A stretch of DNA of 61,328 nucleotides, taken from a virus. Position numbers and translations under genes: made by a program. The notes below the pieces were generated by a model. It did not search any database and had not been told where the DNA came from. It saw only the letters and a program-made list of their open reading frames with translations. The stretch spans positions 1 through 61,328 of IMG/VR virus record IMGVR_UViG_3300045972_000344; one strand, given 5' to 3'. The first letter of the stretch is position 1. Every line of letters starts with the position of its first letter. Below are positions 1-7,746 of the stretch, piece by piece.

Positions 1-7
1 GTCTGCT

Positions 8-202
8 TCACTCGCCCGCCTTGAGGATCCGCATGGTCCTGCACTTCCGGCAGCACCAGACCTGGGCCTCGGTGATCGGCGTCTTCCCCCATGGCGTCTT
101 GATGTTGAGCGAGACCCCGTCCTTCTCTATCCGTTCCCGGCAGGTCCGGCAGCGTGGCGTGGTGTCAGGCCGCCCTTCGAGGAGCCCGTGGTGGATCATC
201 AT
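8..202 (-). CDS. Small four-cysteine (zinc-ribbon-like) protein
   Basis: The product has 64 residues. Two CxxC pairs are visible (C18/C21 and C51/C54, with an extra C50), a spacing typical of small phage zinc ribbons. I chose the start at 202 because it overlaps the stop of the upstream gene as ATGA, which suggests translational coupling; the open frame extends further up but reads as low-complexity Gly/Arg/Pro there. It is the last leftward gene visible at the left edge. No function can be named; nucleic-acid or protein binding through a metal-stabilised knuckle is inference. Confidence 0.6.
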   Translation of the reverse strand: MMIHHGLLEGRPDTTPRCRTCRERIEKDGVSLNIKTPWGKTPITEAQVWCCRKCRTMRILKAGE

Positions 203-537
203 GCTCGGCTCCGGCGCGGCAGAGGCCGCTTCGCCTTGAGCGCGCGGATGCCCGGCAGGATCCTGGGGCCGATGTCCTGCCCGAGCCCGACCTCCAGTTC
301 CTGGGCGACCGCCTGCAGGTTGATGCCGTCCAGGATGGCCGAGGCGGATTCCTTCCATGCGCGCAGGTCCGCAACCTCCCGCTGAAGGCTGCACAGGTCC
401 GGGCCGTTGATCTCCTCCACCAGCGCGGCGGCCAGCGCCTGGACCTGGGTCGAGCGCAGGTCCGCGTCCGGGTCATGGGGGTTTAGTTCCCGGATCTTGG
501 CCCGGGTCTTCGTGAGGATGGCTTCGAGGCTGATCAT
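199..537 (-). CDS. Hypothetical helical protein
   Basis: The product has 112 residues, mostly charged and predicted helical by eye, with a basic C-terminal end rich in Arg and Lys. The start at 537 is preceded by an AGAGAGGAGC ribosome site. An earlier in-frame ATG at 690 is rejected because it would cover another small gene on the same strand (578-697). It overlaps the next gene by four bases. I do not recognise the family; position suggests a small early protein of the leftward unit. Confidence 0.6.
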   Translation of the reverse strand: MISLEAILTKTRAKIRELNPHDPDADLRSTQVQALAAALVEEINGPDLCSLQREVADLRAWKESASAILDGINLQAVAQELEVGLGQDIGPRILPGIRALKAKRPLPRRSRA

Positions 538-577
538 GTGGCTCCTCTCTCGGGGTGGCGGCTGCTGGACATATTCG

Positions 578-697
578 TTATTCGGTATCGGCGCGGCACT
601 CGTCACAGGGTTCATCCCAGCTAACCCCGTGCTCACAGAAACCGTCATCGCGCATGAAGTCGCGGTCCATTTCATCGAAGGCGATTTCATCGACCAT
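578..697 (-). CDS. Very small acidic Cys/His protein
   Basis: The product has 39 residues, is strongly acidic, and carries C21, H23, C31 and C34, a plausible compact zinc site. The start ATG at 697 follows a GGAGGAACC ribosome site and the stop is TAA at 578-580. It lies in a different frame from the extended upstream reading of the gene ending at 199, which supports the shorter start chosen there. Function unknown. Confidence rests on the good ribosome site, the tidy spacing between neighbours and the organised Cys/His pattern. Confidence 0.55.
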   Translation of the reverse strand: MVDEIAFDEMDRDFMRDDGFCEHGVSWDEPCDECRADTE

Positions 698-719
698 GGT
701 TCCTCCAGATGGACAAAAG

Positions 720-923
720 CTATTCGGGGATCAATTCAAGGCGAGCCGCGCCACAGGTGAGGACGAAGTTGCATTTCTCACCGTCCTCGCGCTTCGTGCC
801 CACCCTGTTCGTGTTGTTCGTGTCTGTGATTTCCAGGACATCCCCAAGGGCGGCAAATCCGGGGGCACCGGCACCGACTACCTTCACCTTGTCGCCGGGT
901 TTAATGGTTTTGAAGTCGATCAT
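720..923 (-). CDS. Small SH3/KOW-like hypothetical protein
   Basis: The product has 67 residues. It opens with a pattern (IKPGDKVKVVG) typical of SH3-like or KOW-type beta barrels, followed by a strand-rich segment. The start at 923 is supported by a GAAAGGAAG ribosome site; the longer in-frame reading to 1049 has no such site and overlaps the gene at 961-1194. Such barrels often bind nucleic acid or protein, but no specific role can be assigned. Confidence 0.6.
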   Translation of the reverse strand: MIDFKTIKPGDKVKVVGAGAPGFAALGDVLEITDTNNTNRVGTKREDGEKCNFVLTCGAARLELIPE

Positions 924-960
924 TGGTTCTTCCTTTCGAGGGTCGTGCAGATGGACAGGC

Positions 961-1194
961 TCACGCCTGGAATGTGGCAGCGACAGAGCCGTCAGGATTG
1001 AGATATGTGAGGTGCGAGGTCGGGTGGAAGTAGAGTGAGCAGTCCTCACCGTCCATCCATACCCTCAGCCGCGCCCCTGTGGAACCGACGATCACGCCCT
1101 CGCGGTGCTGCCCGTGGTTGGGGTCGGTGGACCGGACCCGCATTCCGCGCTTGGCAGGGACACCGTAGTTTTTTCGGATGTATTCCATGCTCAC
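961..1194 (-). CDS. Conserved-type small phage protein
   Basis: The product has 77 residues. The centre (RVRSTDPNHGQHREGVIVG, then a segment ending LYFHPT) resembles a recurrent phage protein of unknown function that looks like a small beta barrel. I chose the GTG at 1194 because GGAGG sits five bases upstream; the in-frame ATG at 1188 would have an 11-base spacer. It is the fifth of a run of small leftward genes. Function unknown. Confidence 0.65.
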   Translation of the reverse strand: MSMEYIRKNYGVPAKRGMRVRSTDPNHGQHREGVIVGSTGARLRVWMDGEDCSLYFHPTSHLTYLNPDGSVAATFQA

Positions 1195-1281
1195 AGGAGC
1201 CTCCGGATCATGGGTAGGAGGCGCGGGGCCGCGTCATTCCTGGGTTGGTTGGTTCCGGCTCCCGGCGCGTGTTCGGACACT

Positions 1282-1623
1282 TCATGCCCCCTGGACGCTC
1301 TGCGCGTCCTCCATGGCCCCCTTGACCGCCTTCACCAAGGATGGCTCTGCGTTGTTCTCCACCAGCACCCGCTCCGCCTCGCTGGCCGCGTAGGCAGCGC
1401 CCTTGCGCCAGCCCTCCCCGAAGCGGCCGTCACCCGGCTGCAGGCCCTGGCCCGGTGCCAGGAGTCCCTGGGCCCGCAGGTTCTCCGCGTGGCGGTGGAT
1501 GGTGCTGACCGCCCGGCTCGTCCGATGGGCGACCTCCTGGAGCGTGGCCGCCCTGCCCGTCTCCGCGCACACCGCGTAGACGGCATCCATGACCGTTTTC
1601 TGGAACCTCGACCCTGGCCTCAT
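1282..1623 (-). CDS. Winged helix-turn-helix DNA-binding protein
   Basis: The product has 113 residues. Residues about 25-60 (TLQEVAHRTSRAVSTIHRH, then a Leu-rich turn) read as a helix-turn-helix with wing, similar to LexA- or MarR-like recognition modules that sort promoters. The start at 1623 overlaps the primase stop as ATGA, so the two are probably translated together. A regulator of the leftward early unit or a replication accessory factor is a reasonable inference; the target is unknown. Confidence 0.65.
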   Translation of the reverse strand: MRPGSRFQKTVMDAVYAVCAETGRAATLQEVAHRTSRAVSTIHRHAENLRAQGLLAPGQGLQPGDGRFGEGWRKGAAYAASEAERVLVENNAEPSLVKAVKGAMEDAQSVQGA

Positions 1624-3332
1624 CGTCCGCCTCCCCTCGTGATCCGCGCCATGCGCGCCCGGAGTTCCACGAGGCTGCACTGAAGCCCCGCCAGCACCGT
1701 CTGGTCCCCGGCGACCTCGCCGAGCCTCTGGATGATCATTCGCTGCTCCCTCTGGATGAATTCTCGCTCAAGTCGAAGCTGCAGCCGCTTGGGATCGACC
1801 TGCCCGGCCTGCTGCTCACGGGCGCATGCCGCGCGGATGATGGCCTGCTCATCGTGGCCGAGTTCCGTGGCGTCCCCCTGGGCCTCCAGGAGATCCTCAA
1901 GAACCCCCGCGCGCTCCCGCCAATCCCACCAGCCGAGAGGGATGTTCTGGACCCAGGTCACGAATGGCCCCGCCTTGGCCGCCATCGCCACCAGGGCGCT
2001 CACGGCGTCATCGGGCGGTGTCATGGGGCGGGCGACTGGCTTGGCCTGCTGCTGGGCCTGTTTGGGGGCCTGCTGCGCATGGAAGCTGGCCGCTGGCACC
2101 TTGAGTTCGTGGGCCGCCGCGAGGACGATCTCGTCTCTCTGGTGCCCGGGCAGGTAGGCGATCCACTGGGCGACCTCCCGGGCCGCCTGCAGCCTGTCTT
2201 CGAGGCGCCGCAGATCCTTCCCCGCCTTGGCCTTGTCCAGGGCGAAGGTGGCCCAGTCCGGTGCTGCTGCGACCGCCGACTTGGCCCCTGCCCCGCGCGT
2301 CCGGGCCCAGGTATCTGGGTCATCCCCTTCCGGCAGGATCAGGAGGCGAACATCGAAGCCCATGGGAAGGGCCAGCGTGAGCGCCTTGTGCGCCGCCCGC
2401 TGGCCCGCTTCGTCCCCGTCCATCGCCAAGGTGAGACGGTTCGTCCACCGCTTGATCGCGTTCAGGTGCCCCTCGGTGAGCGCCGTGCCCAGGGGGGCGA
2501 CCGCCCCTTGGATCCCCTGCTGGCAGAGCGCGATGGCATCGAAGTAACCTTCCACCACCACCGCCCCGCCGTCCCTCATGAATGCCTTGGCCCGGTGAAG
2601 GTGGAAGACGACCTCGGATTTGTGGAAGAGCGAGGTCTCCCGGGTGTTCATGTATTTCGGTGAATCCGCCGGGGCGTCTGGCATGGCCCTGCCCCCGAAG
2701 GCGATCACCCGGCCGCGTGTGTCCTTGATCGGGATGGTGATCCGCTCCCGGAGGAAGTCGATCATGGTTCCCCGTTGGCTGCGCACCGCGAGCCCGGCCG
2801 CCTCCAGAACCTCCGCGCTGAACCCGATCCCCTGCAGGTAGGTGATGGTCGTGTCCCAGCCAGCCGGGGCGAATCCGATCCCCTCCTCCTCGGCGACCGC
2901 CTGGGTGATGCCCCGCTCCTCCAGGTAAGCCCGGGCCTCGTAGGACTCGTGGAGGGTGGTTTCGTAGAAGTCCTGCGCCGCCGCCAGGGCCCGCAGTGCT
3001 CGATCTTCCGCCGGGTTGAGCGGCTTCTGCTCTCGGGATGGGAGGGTGATGCCCGTCCGCCGGGCCATCTCCTCCAGGGCGGTCTCGAAGTCCATGCCGT
3101 GGGACGCCTGGAGCCAGTCCATCGCGTCTCCCCCGGCGCCGCACGCGAAGCAGTGCCATTGTCCCTTGTCAGGCTGCACCGAGATGCACGGTGTTCGCGC
3201 TCCGCCTCCATGGGTTGGGCATGGCCCACCCATCCATCCCGTCCCTTGCTTGCGGAGTTTGATTGTCTCTCCGCACAGCCCTGGCAGGTCTGCGGCGTCC
3301 CTGATAGCGCGGATCGCTTGTGTGCGGTCCAC
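1620..3332 (-). CDS. DnaG-type DNA primase
   Basis: This protein makes RNA primers for phage DNA replication. The product has 570 residues. An N-terminal CHC2 zinc domain shows C38, H41, C61 and C64 (PCPTH and WHCFACG). A TOPRIM core follows, with VVVEGYFDAI near residue 260 and AMDGDEAG near 297, the expected acidic metal-binding motifs. The C-terminal third is helical, where DnaG proteins usually contact the helicase; I see no fused helicase. I chose the GTG at 3332 because AAAGGAGGG lies just upstream; the ATG at 3365 would bury that site. It is the first gene of the leftward unit and is followed without a gap by the helix-turn-helix gene. Confidence 0.93.
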   Translation of the reverse strand: MDRTQAIRAIRDAADLPGLCGETIKLRKQGTGWMGGPCPTHGGGARTPCISVQPDKGQWHCFACGAGGDAMDWLQASHGMDFETALEEMARRTGITLPSREQKPLNPAEDRALRALAAAQDFYETTLHESYEARAYLEERGITQAVAEEEGIGFAPAGWDTTITYLQGIGFSAEVLEAAGLAVRSQRGTMIDFLRERITIPIKDTRGRVIAFGGRAMPDAPADSPKYMNTRETSLFHKSEVVFHLHRAKAFMRDGGAVVVEGYFDAIALCQQGIQGAVAPLGTALTEGHLNAIKRWTNRLTLAMDGDEAGQRAAHKALTLALPMGFDVRLLILPEGDDPDTWARTRGAGAKSAVAAAPDWATFALDKAKAGKDLRRLEDRLQAAREVAQWIAYLPGHQRDEIVLAAAHELKVPAASFHAQQAPKQAQQQAKPVARPMTPPDDAVSALVAMAAKAGPFVTWVQNIPLGWWDWRERAGVLEDLLEAQGDATELGHDEQAIIRAACAREQQAGQVDPKRLQLRLEREFIQREQRMIIQRLGEVAGDQTVLAGLQCSLVELRARMARITRGGGR

Positions 3333-3522
3333 GGTCCCTCCTTTGCAGGGATCAGCTTCGCCCATTCCGGTTATTTTTCAAGCACCTTTTGCGCCTGCCC
3401 CGTGAAAAAGCGTAATCCCGGGGGGGTGCAAAGGCTCTAAGCATGGCGTAACTCCTGGGTTTGAGGCTGGACACCCATTCTACTCCCATTGCCGACCCTG
3501 CGCTCTGGACAAAAAAAAGGGC

Positions 3523-3551
3523 TTGCGTGGAGTTCCGTTTGTTCCGAAACT
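3523..3551 (+). promoter_or_regulatory. Possible rightward promoter
   Basis: TTGCGT (3523-3528) is followed 17 bases later by GAAACT (3546-3551), ahead of an AAAGGAGG ribosome site and the ATG at 3573. The -10 match is poor. The case rests mainly on the CTTGCG -35-like word, which also occurs upstream of the rightward units at 20785 and 55840. Confidence 0.3.
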
Positions 3552-3553
3552 CC
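3529..3553. promoter_or_regulatory. Imperfect inverted repeat, possible operator
   Basis: GGAGTTCCG and CGAAACTCC are 9-base arms with one mismatch, separated by seven bases. The repeat overlaps the candidate promoter in the divergent gap between the primase and the rightward unit. A repressor site is possible; no binding protein can be named. Confidence 0.35.
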
Positions 3554-3572
3554 AAGATGCAAAGGAGGCCCC

Positions 3573-3965
3573 ATGGCCATGACGAAGAAGGAAATTGCCG
3601 AGGCAGAAGCCCTGCGCGCTCGGCTTCAGGAGGCCACCAGCCTCCGCGACCTCACCATCCACTCCCCGGTCCCCATCCCGGTTTCTTCCGAGTCCTCGGT
3701 CGCCGAGGGGCTCTGGTGGGTGAACAGCTACAGCCTGCTGAATTGGATGGGCCAGACCCCATGCGCCGCTGGCTGCGTTGGGCTCGGCCGCCGAAAGGGC
3801 AGCTATTCCCACTCGACCTCCCCCGAGGGCTCGTCCTGGTCCCAGGGCCCGGGGAAGTTCTACGGCTCCCGGAAGGCTGCCCTGTTGGCCGCCCGGGATG
3901 AGGTCGTGAAGAAGTTCGCCCTCGCTCTCGCGGCCGTGGACCGTGAAATCGAAAAGGAGCCGTGA
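3573..3965 (+). CDS. Hypothetical protein
   Basis: The product has 130 residues. The N-terminal 30 residues are a charged helix, the centre is Ser/Gly/Trp-rich, and the end is helical and acidic. The start at 3573 has AAAGGAGG upstream; the open frame begins at 3489 but lacks a ribosome site there. It is the first gene of the rightward unit and abuts the next by TGATG. I do not recognise the family. Confidence 0.6.
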   Translation: MAMTKKEIAEAEALRARLQEATSLRDLTIHSPVPIPVSSESSVAEGLWWVNSYSLLNWMGQTPCAAGCVGLGRRKGSYSHSTSPEGSSWSQGPGKFYGSRKAALLAARDEVVKKFALALAAVDREIEKEP

Positions 3966-4366
3966 TGAGCATCGCCAATGTCGCCCGCGTCTCCCTCGAC
4001 CATCTCCATGCCGACCTGCAGGCCCGCTACAACCGGGTCAAGGCGTCCCTGGGCTCGCTGAAGCACCAGGAGTCGGAGTATGCCCGCCAGCACCGCGTCC
4101 TGCTGGCCGCCTACTCGGACCTGCTGGCCGTGGCCGCCGAGCACCTGGGCACCCTCGCTGCATCCACCCCCGCCCCGACCAACCCGGTCGAGGTCGCCGA
4201 TGGCCCGCCGTGCCCCGCATGCGCCCACCCCTCGTGGAAGACCGACCGCCCTGGGATCTGGCGCTGCACCCGCGCGGGCTGCGTCATCGGCCACTTCGGC
4301 ACCGGGGCCCCCGGCTTCCCCTCTTTCCTTGTCACCGACCCCGCAAAGGAGCACTCCCATGGCTGA
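3965..4366 (+). CDS. Coiled-coil protein with C-terminal zinc ribbon
   Basis: The product has 133 residues. A helical N-terminal half (about residues 5-65) is followed by a Pro/Ala linker and a four-cysteine ribbon (CPAC, then RCTRAGC), a single zinc knuckle. The ATG at 3965 is preceded by AAAAGGAGC; a GTG three bases earlier is also possible. The gene ends inside the start of the next (overlap 4359-4366), so translation is probably coupled. Function unknown. Confidence 0.6.
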   Translation: MSIANVARVSLDHLHADLQARYNRVKASLGSLKHQESEYARQHRVLLAAYSDLLAVAAEHLGTLAASTPAPTNPVEVADGPPCPACAHPSWKTDRPGIWRCTRAGCVIGHFGTGAPGFPSFLVTDPAKEHSHG

Positions 4367-5198
4367 AAACTCCGGCATCGCCTGGACCGACCACACCGTC
4401 AACCCCTGGTGGGGCTGCGCCAAGGTTTCCCCCGCCTGCGCGAACTGCTACGCCGAGGGCGTGGATCACCGCTTCGCCAAGAACGGCGATGCTCACTGGG
4501 GGGCCGATGCTTCCCGCCGGATCCGCGTGGAGGCCGCCGAGAAGGAGGCCCTCCGCTACGAGCGCCGCGCCATCAAAGAGGGCCGCCGATTCAAGGTGTT
4601 CTGTGCCTCGATGGCCGACTTCTTCGAGGACCGCCCCGACCTGGACCTGCCCCGCCTGCAGTTCCTGGATGTCATGCGGCGCACCCCGCACCTGGACTGG
4701 CTGGTGCTCACGAAGCGTCCCGATAATATCCAGCCCGCGCTCCTCCGGGCCTTCGAGGGCGTGATGGTGGACGGCCATGAAATCGCCGACTGGCTGGCCC
4801 ACTGGCTGGACGGGAAGCCGCCCGCGAATGTCTGGCTGGGCACCACGGTCGAGAGCCAGCAGTGGGCCAACCACCGCCTCACCTCTCTGCTCTCCGTCCC
4901 CGCCGCCATCCACTTCGTCTCGGTCGAGCCCATCCTGGGCCCCGTGGACCTGACGCCCTGGCTCGCCAAGGGCCCCCTGAACAGCCTGGACTGGGTCATC
5001 GTGGGAGGGGAGTCTGGCGCCCATGCCCGGCCGCTGGGCCTGCACTGGCTCATTGAGATTCGGAATGCCTGCCGCCGCGCTGGCGTGGCCTTCTTCATGA
5101 AGCAGCTTTCCCAGGAGGGCTGGTTCAATTCCTTTGACGACTTCGAGTCCTTCCCTATTGACCTTCAAATCCGCAAGTTTCCCGAGGATCTCCGATGA
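4359..5198 (+). CDS. Gp37/Gp68 family (DUF5131) three-cysteine protein
   Basis: The product has 279 residues. The N-terminus has the family signature, TVNPWWGC followed by C27 and C30 (C-x6-C-x2-C), a radical-SAM-like cluster motif. The middle holds LVLTKRPDN and the end has WVIVGGESG with the surrounding residues usual for this family. These proteins are common in phages and plasmids; their substrate is not established. The start at 4359 follows AAAGGAGC. It overlaps both neighbours, giving a tight operon with the nucleotidyltransferase-like gene. A role in modifying nucleic acid is inference. Confidence 0.85.
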   Translation: MAENSGIAWTDHTVNPWWGCAKVSPACANCYAEGVDHRFAKNGDAHWGADASRRIRVEAAEKEALRYERRAIKEGRRFKVFCASMADFFEDRPDLDLPRLQFLDVMRRTPHLDWLVLTKRPDNIQPALLRAFEGVMVDGHEIADWLAHWLDGKPPANVWLGTTVESQQWANHRLTSLLSVPAAIHFVSVEPILGPVDLTPWLAKGPLNSLDWVIVGGESGAHARPLGLHWLIEIRNACRRAGVAFFMKQLSQEGWFNSFDDFESFPIDLQIRKFPEDLR

Positions 5199-5905
5199 TC
5201 GAACTCTCCAAGCACGACCTCCTGCAGTGCGTCCGGCGGCTGCCCGCCCAGGTGCGCGACCTCCTCAAATCCCGGCCCGACCTCATGGTCGCGGGCGGTT
5301 ATATCCGGGCCTGCGTGGCGGGCGAGAAGGTGTCGGATATCGACATCATGTGCCCCTCGGTGGATGCGGGCGGGGCCTGCGCCCTGCTGCTCTCCAAGGC
5401 TTCCGGGGATGCCCGGATCCACAAGACCGACAACGCCCTCACGGTGAAGCTGCGCCCTGTCCCGGCCCAGTTCATCACCCGCTGGACCTTCGCCAGCCCA
5501 CCCGAGGCCCTTGCGTCCTTCGACTTCACCATCGCCTGCGCCGCCTTCTGGTGGGATGGGCAGCAGTGGTGCTCCCTGGCCCACGGCGACTTCTACACCG
5601 ACCTCGCTGGGAAACGGCTCGTCTACCTCTCGCCCGTCCGCGAGGAGGAAGCTGGCGGCTCCATGCTGCGGATCCTCAAGTTCTACCAGAAGGGCTACCG
5701 CATCCCCCTCGATTCCCTGGGCGCCGTCATGGCCCGGATGGTGAAGGCCCTGGACTTCAAGCGGATTGAAGACCTACAGGACGAGGCCCGGGTTGGGAAG
5801 GTGCTCACGGGCCTGCTCCGCGAGGTGGACCCGAACATCGACCCCGACCACATCAGCCATCTCCCCTCGCTCCCGGATGCCGCCGACCTGGATGCCCCGG
5901 AATGA
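5195..5905 (+). CDS. Poly(A)-polymerase/CCA-enzyme-like nucleotidyltransferase
   Basis: The product has 236 residues. The head of a class II RNA nucleotidyltransferase is visible: AGGYIR (G34, G35, R38), then the catalytic pair D48 and D50 in SDIDI, and FDFTIA with D110 in the place of the DFTINA signature. The C-terminal half (about 150-236) is helical as in the neck domain, but the protein is shorter than a full CCA-adding enzyme. Family members add nucleotides to RNA ends. It overlaps its neighbours and lies 0.7 kb upstream of a tRNA gene, so tRNA repair is an attractive inference. Another nucleotidyl transfer, such as to a protein, cannot be excluded. Confidence 0.75.
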   Translation: MIELSKHDLLQCVRRLPAQVRDLLKSRPDLMVAGGYIRACVAGEKVSDIDIMCPSVDAGGACALLLSKASGDARIHKTDNALTVKLRPVPAQFITRWTFASPPEALASFDFTIACAAFWWDGQQWCSLAHGDFYTDLAGKRLVYLSPVREEEAGGSMLRILKFYQKGYRIPLDSLGAVMARMVKALDFKRIEDLQDEARVGKVLTGLLREVDPNIDPDHISHLPSLPDAADLDAPE

Positions 5906-6300
5906 GGATGGGCCGACCGTCCCTCGCCCTCGGCATCTGGCCCGCCATGATCCAGGCGGCCGGGGGCGTCCTCCCGCTGGCCCAGCGCCTGGGGGTGACT
6001 CCCCGCGCGCTCCAGTGGGTCTTCACAGGCCAGCGTTCCCTCCGCTCCTCCAATGCCCCGGCTGCGCGCGCCTTTGCCCGGCTGCACGAGATCCAGATCC
6101 GGGTGTTCCATCACCCTTCGTCCCGGGGCGCGCTTCTCGTCTCCTCCGCCTCCGGCTGGTTCCTCGTGCCCGCCGAACCCGGCGGCTGGGAGCGCGCCAC
6201 TGTTGCCCGGCGCCAGCCCACCGAGGACTGGTCCGCCCTCCCGGCCCTGGAGGTCGACTTCGCCTCCATCTGGCCCTCCATCTCACCCGGGGATGTTTGA
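5902..6300 (+). CDS. Helix-turn-helix protein
   Basis: The product has 132 residues. Residues about 14-45 (AGGVLPLAQRLGVTPRALQ and following) fit an XRE or phage-type helix-turn-helix, followed by a strand-rich tail with several Trp. The ATG overlaps the previous stop as ATGA. It may regulate the unit or bind phage DNA. The full family is not recognised. Confidence 0.55.
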   Translation: MRMGRPSLALGIWPAMIQAAGGVLPLAQRLGVTPRALQWVFTGQRSLRSSNAPAARAFARLHEIQIRVFHHPSSRGALLVSSASGWFLVPAEPGGWERATVARRQPTEDWSALPALEVDFASIWPSISPGDV

Positions 6301-6323
6301 TCCCCTTGTTCCGAAAGGACACC

Positions 6324-6641
6324 ATGCCGCAAGGAAACGCTGCCAACACTTTCGATTTTTCTATCGCTCCGGCCTACCGCGCCAAGGGTGCAATCCTGGC
6401 CGTGCTCGACCACCGGGGCCCGGGGCACACGCTCTACTGCCTATCTCGCAACGCCCGCCACTCCCCGCATCGTGGCTGCCCCTCCCAGCCCGCGCTCTGG
6501 AAGGCCCCCGCCGGGCTCCTGGAGGCCCTACGCGCCCTCCTGGCTTCCGGCTGTGTGGATCGGGTGGGCGCCTACCACTGGTTGCGCCCTGGGCGCTCTC
6601 GTGGCATCGTTGTCCCTCTACGCGGGGTAGTTCAGCGGTAG
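6324..6641 (+). CDS. Hypothetical basic protein
   Basis: The product has 105 residues, is basic and Leu/Arg-rich, with strand-like then helical segments. The start at 6324 follows GAAAGGAC. Its last 21 bases overlap the 5' end of the tRNA gene, which is unusual and could mean the true stop lies earlier in a sister phage or that the transcript is processed at that point. No function recognised. Confidence 0.5.
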   Translation: MPQGNAANTFDFSIAPAYRAKGAILAVLDHRGPGHTLYCLSRNARHSPHRGCPSQPALWKAPAGLLEALRALLASGCVDRVGAYHWLRPGRSRGIVVPLRGVVQR

Positions 6642-6695
6642 AACGCTTGTCTCATACGCAAGAGGTCGCGGATTCAAATTCCGCCCCCGCACCCA
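6621..6695 (+). tRNA. tRNA with CAT anticodon (Met-type)
   Basis: The 75 bases fold as a complete tRNA with encoded CCA. Position 8 is T and 9 is A, the D stem is GTTC/GAAC, the anticodon stem is CTTGT/GCAAG with loop CTCATAC, and the T loop is TTCAAAT. The acceptor CGCGGGG pairs with CCCCGC but leaves a C1-A72 mismatch, a hallmark of bacterial initiator tRNA. The anticodon stem lacks the three G-C pairs of initiators, and the D stem has U11-A24 as in elongators, so identity is ambiguous: initiator Met, elongator Met, or tRNA-Ile2 if C34 is modified. Confidence 0.88.
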
Positions 6696-6798
6696 AAAGC
6701 CACGGCCCCCCACGCCTCTCCCGCAAGGGACGCGCACCCAGGGGGGCCCCTTTGCGTCTGGCCCCTGATAGGATGGAGCATCCCCCTCGGAGGCTTTC

Positions 6799-7440
6799 AT
6801 GGGCGCTCTCACCAATCTCGCCGAGAATAAGATCCAAGACGCGGTGTGGCGTGGGCAGGCCCTGGGCGCCCCGGCGACCCACTACTTCGCCCTGATCGCC
6901 GCCTCGCGCGGGTATTCGAGCGCAGTTCGCTCGGCCGTGGTCTCCATCGGCGACACCCTTCTCCCCACGACCCCGAACGGCCGCATGTATCGCTGCACCA
7001 CGGGCGGAACCTGCGGCGCGGGTGAGCCCACCTGGAGCACCGTGAACGGCGGCACGACCGCTGACGGCGGCACGGTGGTCTGGACCGAAATGACCCCCGA
7101 CTTCGAGGCCGGGACGAACCTCACCGAAGTGTCCGGCGGCGGCTACGCCCGGCAGCCCCTCGCGGCTTCGCTGGCGAACTTCGCGGGCACCCAGGCACTG
7201 CTCTCCACCACCGCCTCGACCGGAACGGGCGGCCAGACCGCGAACAATGTGGCGATCACCTACGGCACCCCTTCGGCGAACTGGGGAGTCATCGGCGCCC
7301 TCGTCACCGCCTCCTCGCTGGCTGGCGCGCTCTCCACGGATGCTTGGTCCTACCAGACCCTCACCACCCCCAAGACCGTGAACAACGGCGACTCGGCTCC
7401 CAGCTTCGCCATCTCGGCCTTCACGAACACCCTGGATTAA
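6799..7440 (+). CDS. Virion appendage or fibre-type protein
   Basis: The product has 213 residues rich in Ala, Thr, Gly and Ser. The segment from GRMYRCTTGG through GEPTW to TVVWTE (about residues 60-100) is a small module that recurs in phage tail and appendage proteins. VSGGGYARQP at about 113 is another recurrent virion motif. The start follows CGGAGG. It heads a rightward block of structural genes just after the tRNA. An exposed fibre or adhesin component is the likely role. Confidence 0.6.
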   Translation: MGALTNLAENKIQDAVWRGQALGAPATHYFALIAASRGYSSAVRSAVVSIGDTLLPTTPNGRMYRCTTGGTCGAGEPTWSTVNGGTTADGGTVVWTEMTPDFEAGTNLTEVSGGGYARQPLAASLANFAGTQALLSTTASTGTGGQTANNVAITYGTPSANWGVIGALVTASSLAGALSTDAWSYQTLTTPKTVNNGDSAPSFAISAFTNTLD

Positions 7441-7449
7441 GGCTGACCG

Positions 7450-7734
7450 ATGGCCGCTACGGGAACCATCGTTATCGACTTCGGCGCCTTCCCTGGCGCG
7501 AACGAAGCCTATGTCGATGTCACGGGGCAGGGGACTATCCTCGCGGGCTCGCTCTGTGATGCCTGGATCCGCGCGGAGGCTTCCCCCGACCACGACCTGC
7601 AGGACCACACCTGGGCGCCGTGCTTCGTGGAAATCTGCACGGGTGTCCCATCGGCTGGCGTGGGCTTCCGCATCTACGCCCGGTGCGTGGAACAGATCAC
7701 TGGAAAATTTAACCTCGACTGGGCTTGGGCCTAA
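7450..7734 (+). CDS. Small conserved-type virion protein
   Basis: The product has 94 residues, almost all beta strand by eye. It resembles a family of short phage structural proteins with the pattern IDFGAFPGANEAYV near the N-terminus and FRIYARC near the end. The gene lies between two appendage-type genes with nine-base gaps, which supports a virion role. The exact position in the particle is unknown. Confidence 0.6.
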   Translation: MAATGTIVIDFGAFPGANEAYVDVTGQGTILAGSLCDAWIRAEASPDHDLQDHTWAPCFVEICTGVPSAGVGFRIYARCVEQITGKFNLDWAWA

Positions 7735-7746
7735 AAGGAGCACCCC

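Noticed and set aside
5766-6641. A 291-codon plus-strand frame across several small genes
   Set aside because: Only its last 106 codons, from the ATG at 6324, have a ribosome site. Upstream it overlaps two better supported genes in other frames.
6716-6765. Possible terminator after the tRNA
   Set aside because: GACGC/GCGTC arms around a GGGGCCCC core can pair, but the structure is irregular and no T run follows, so I do not list it.
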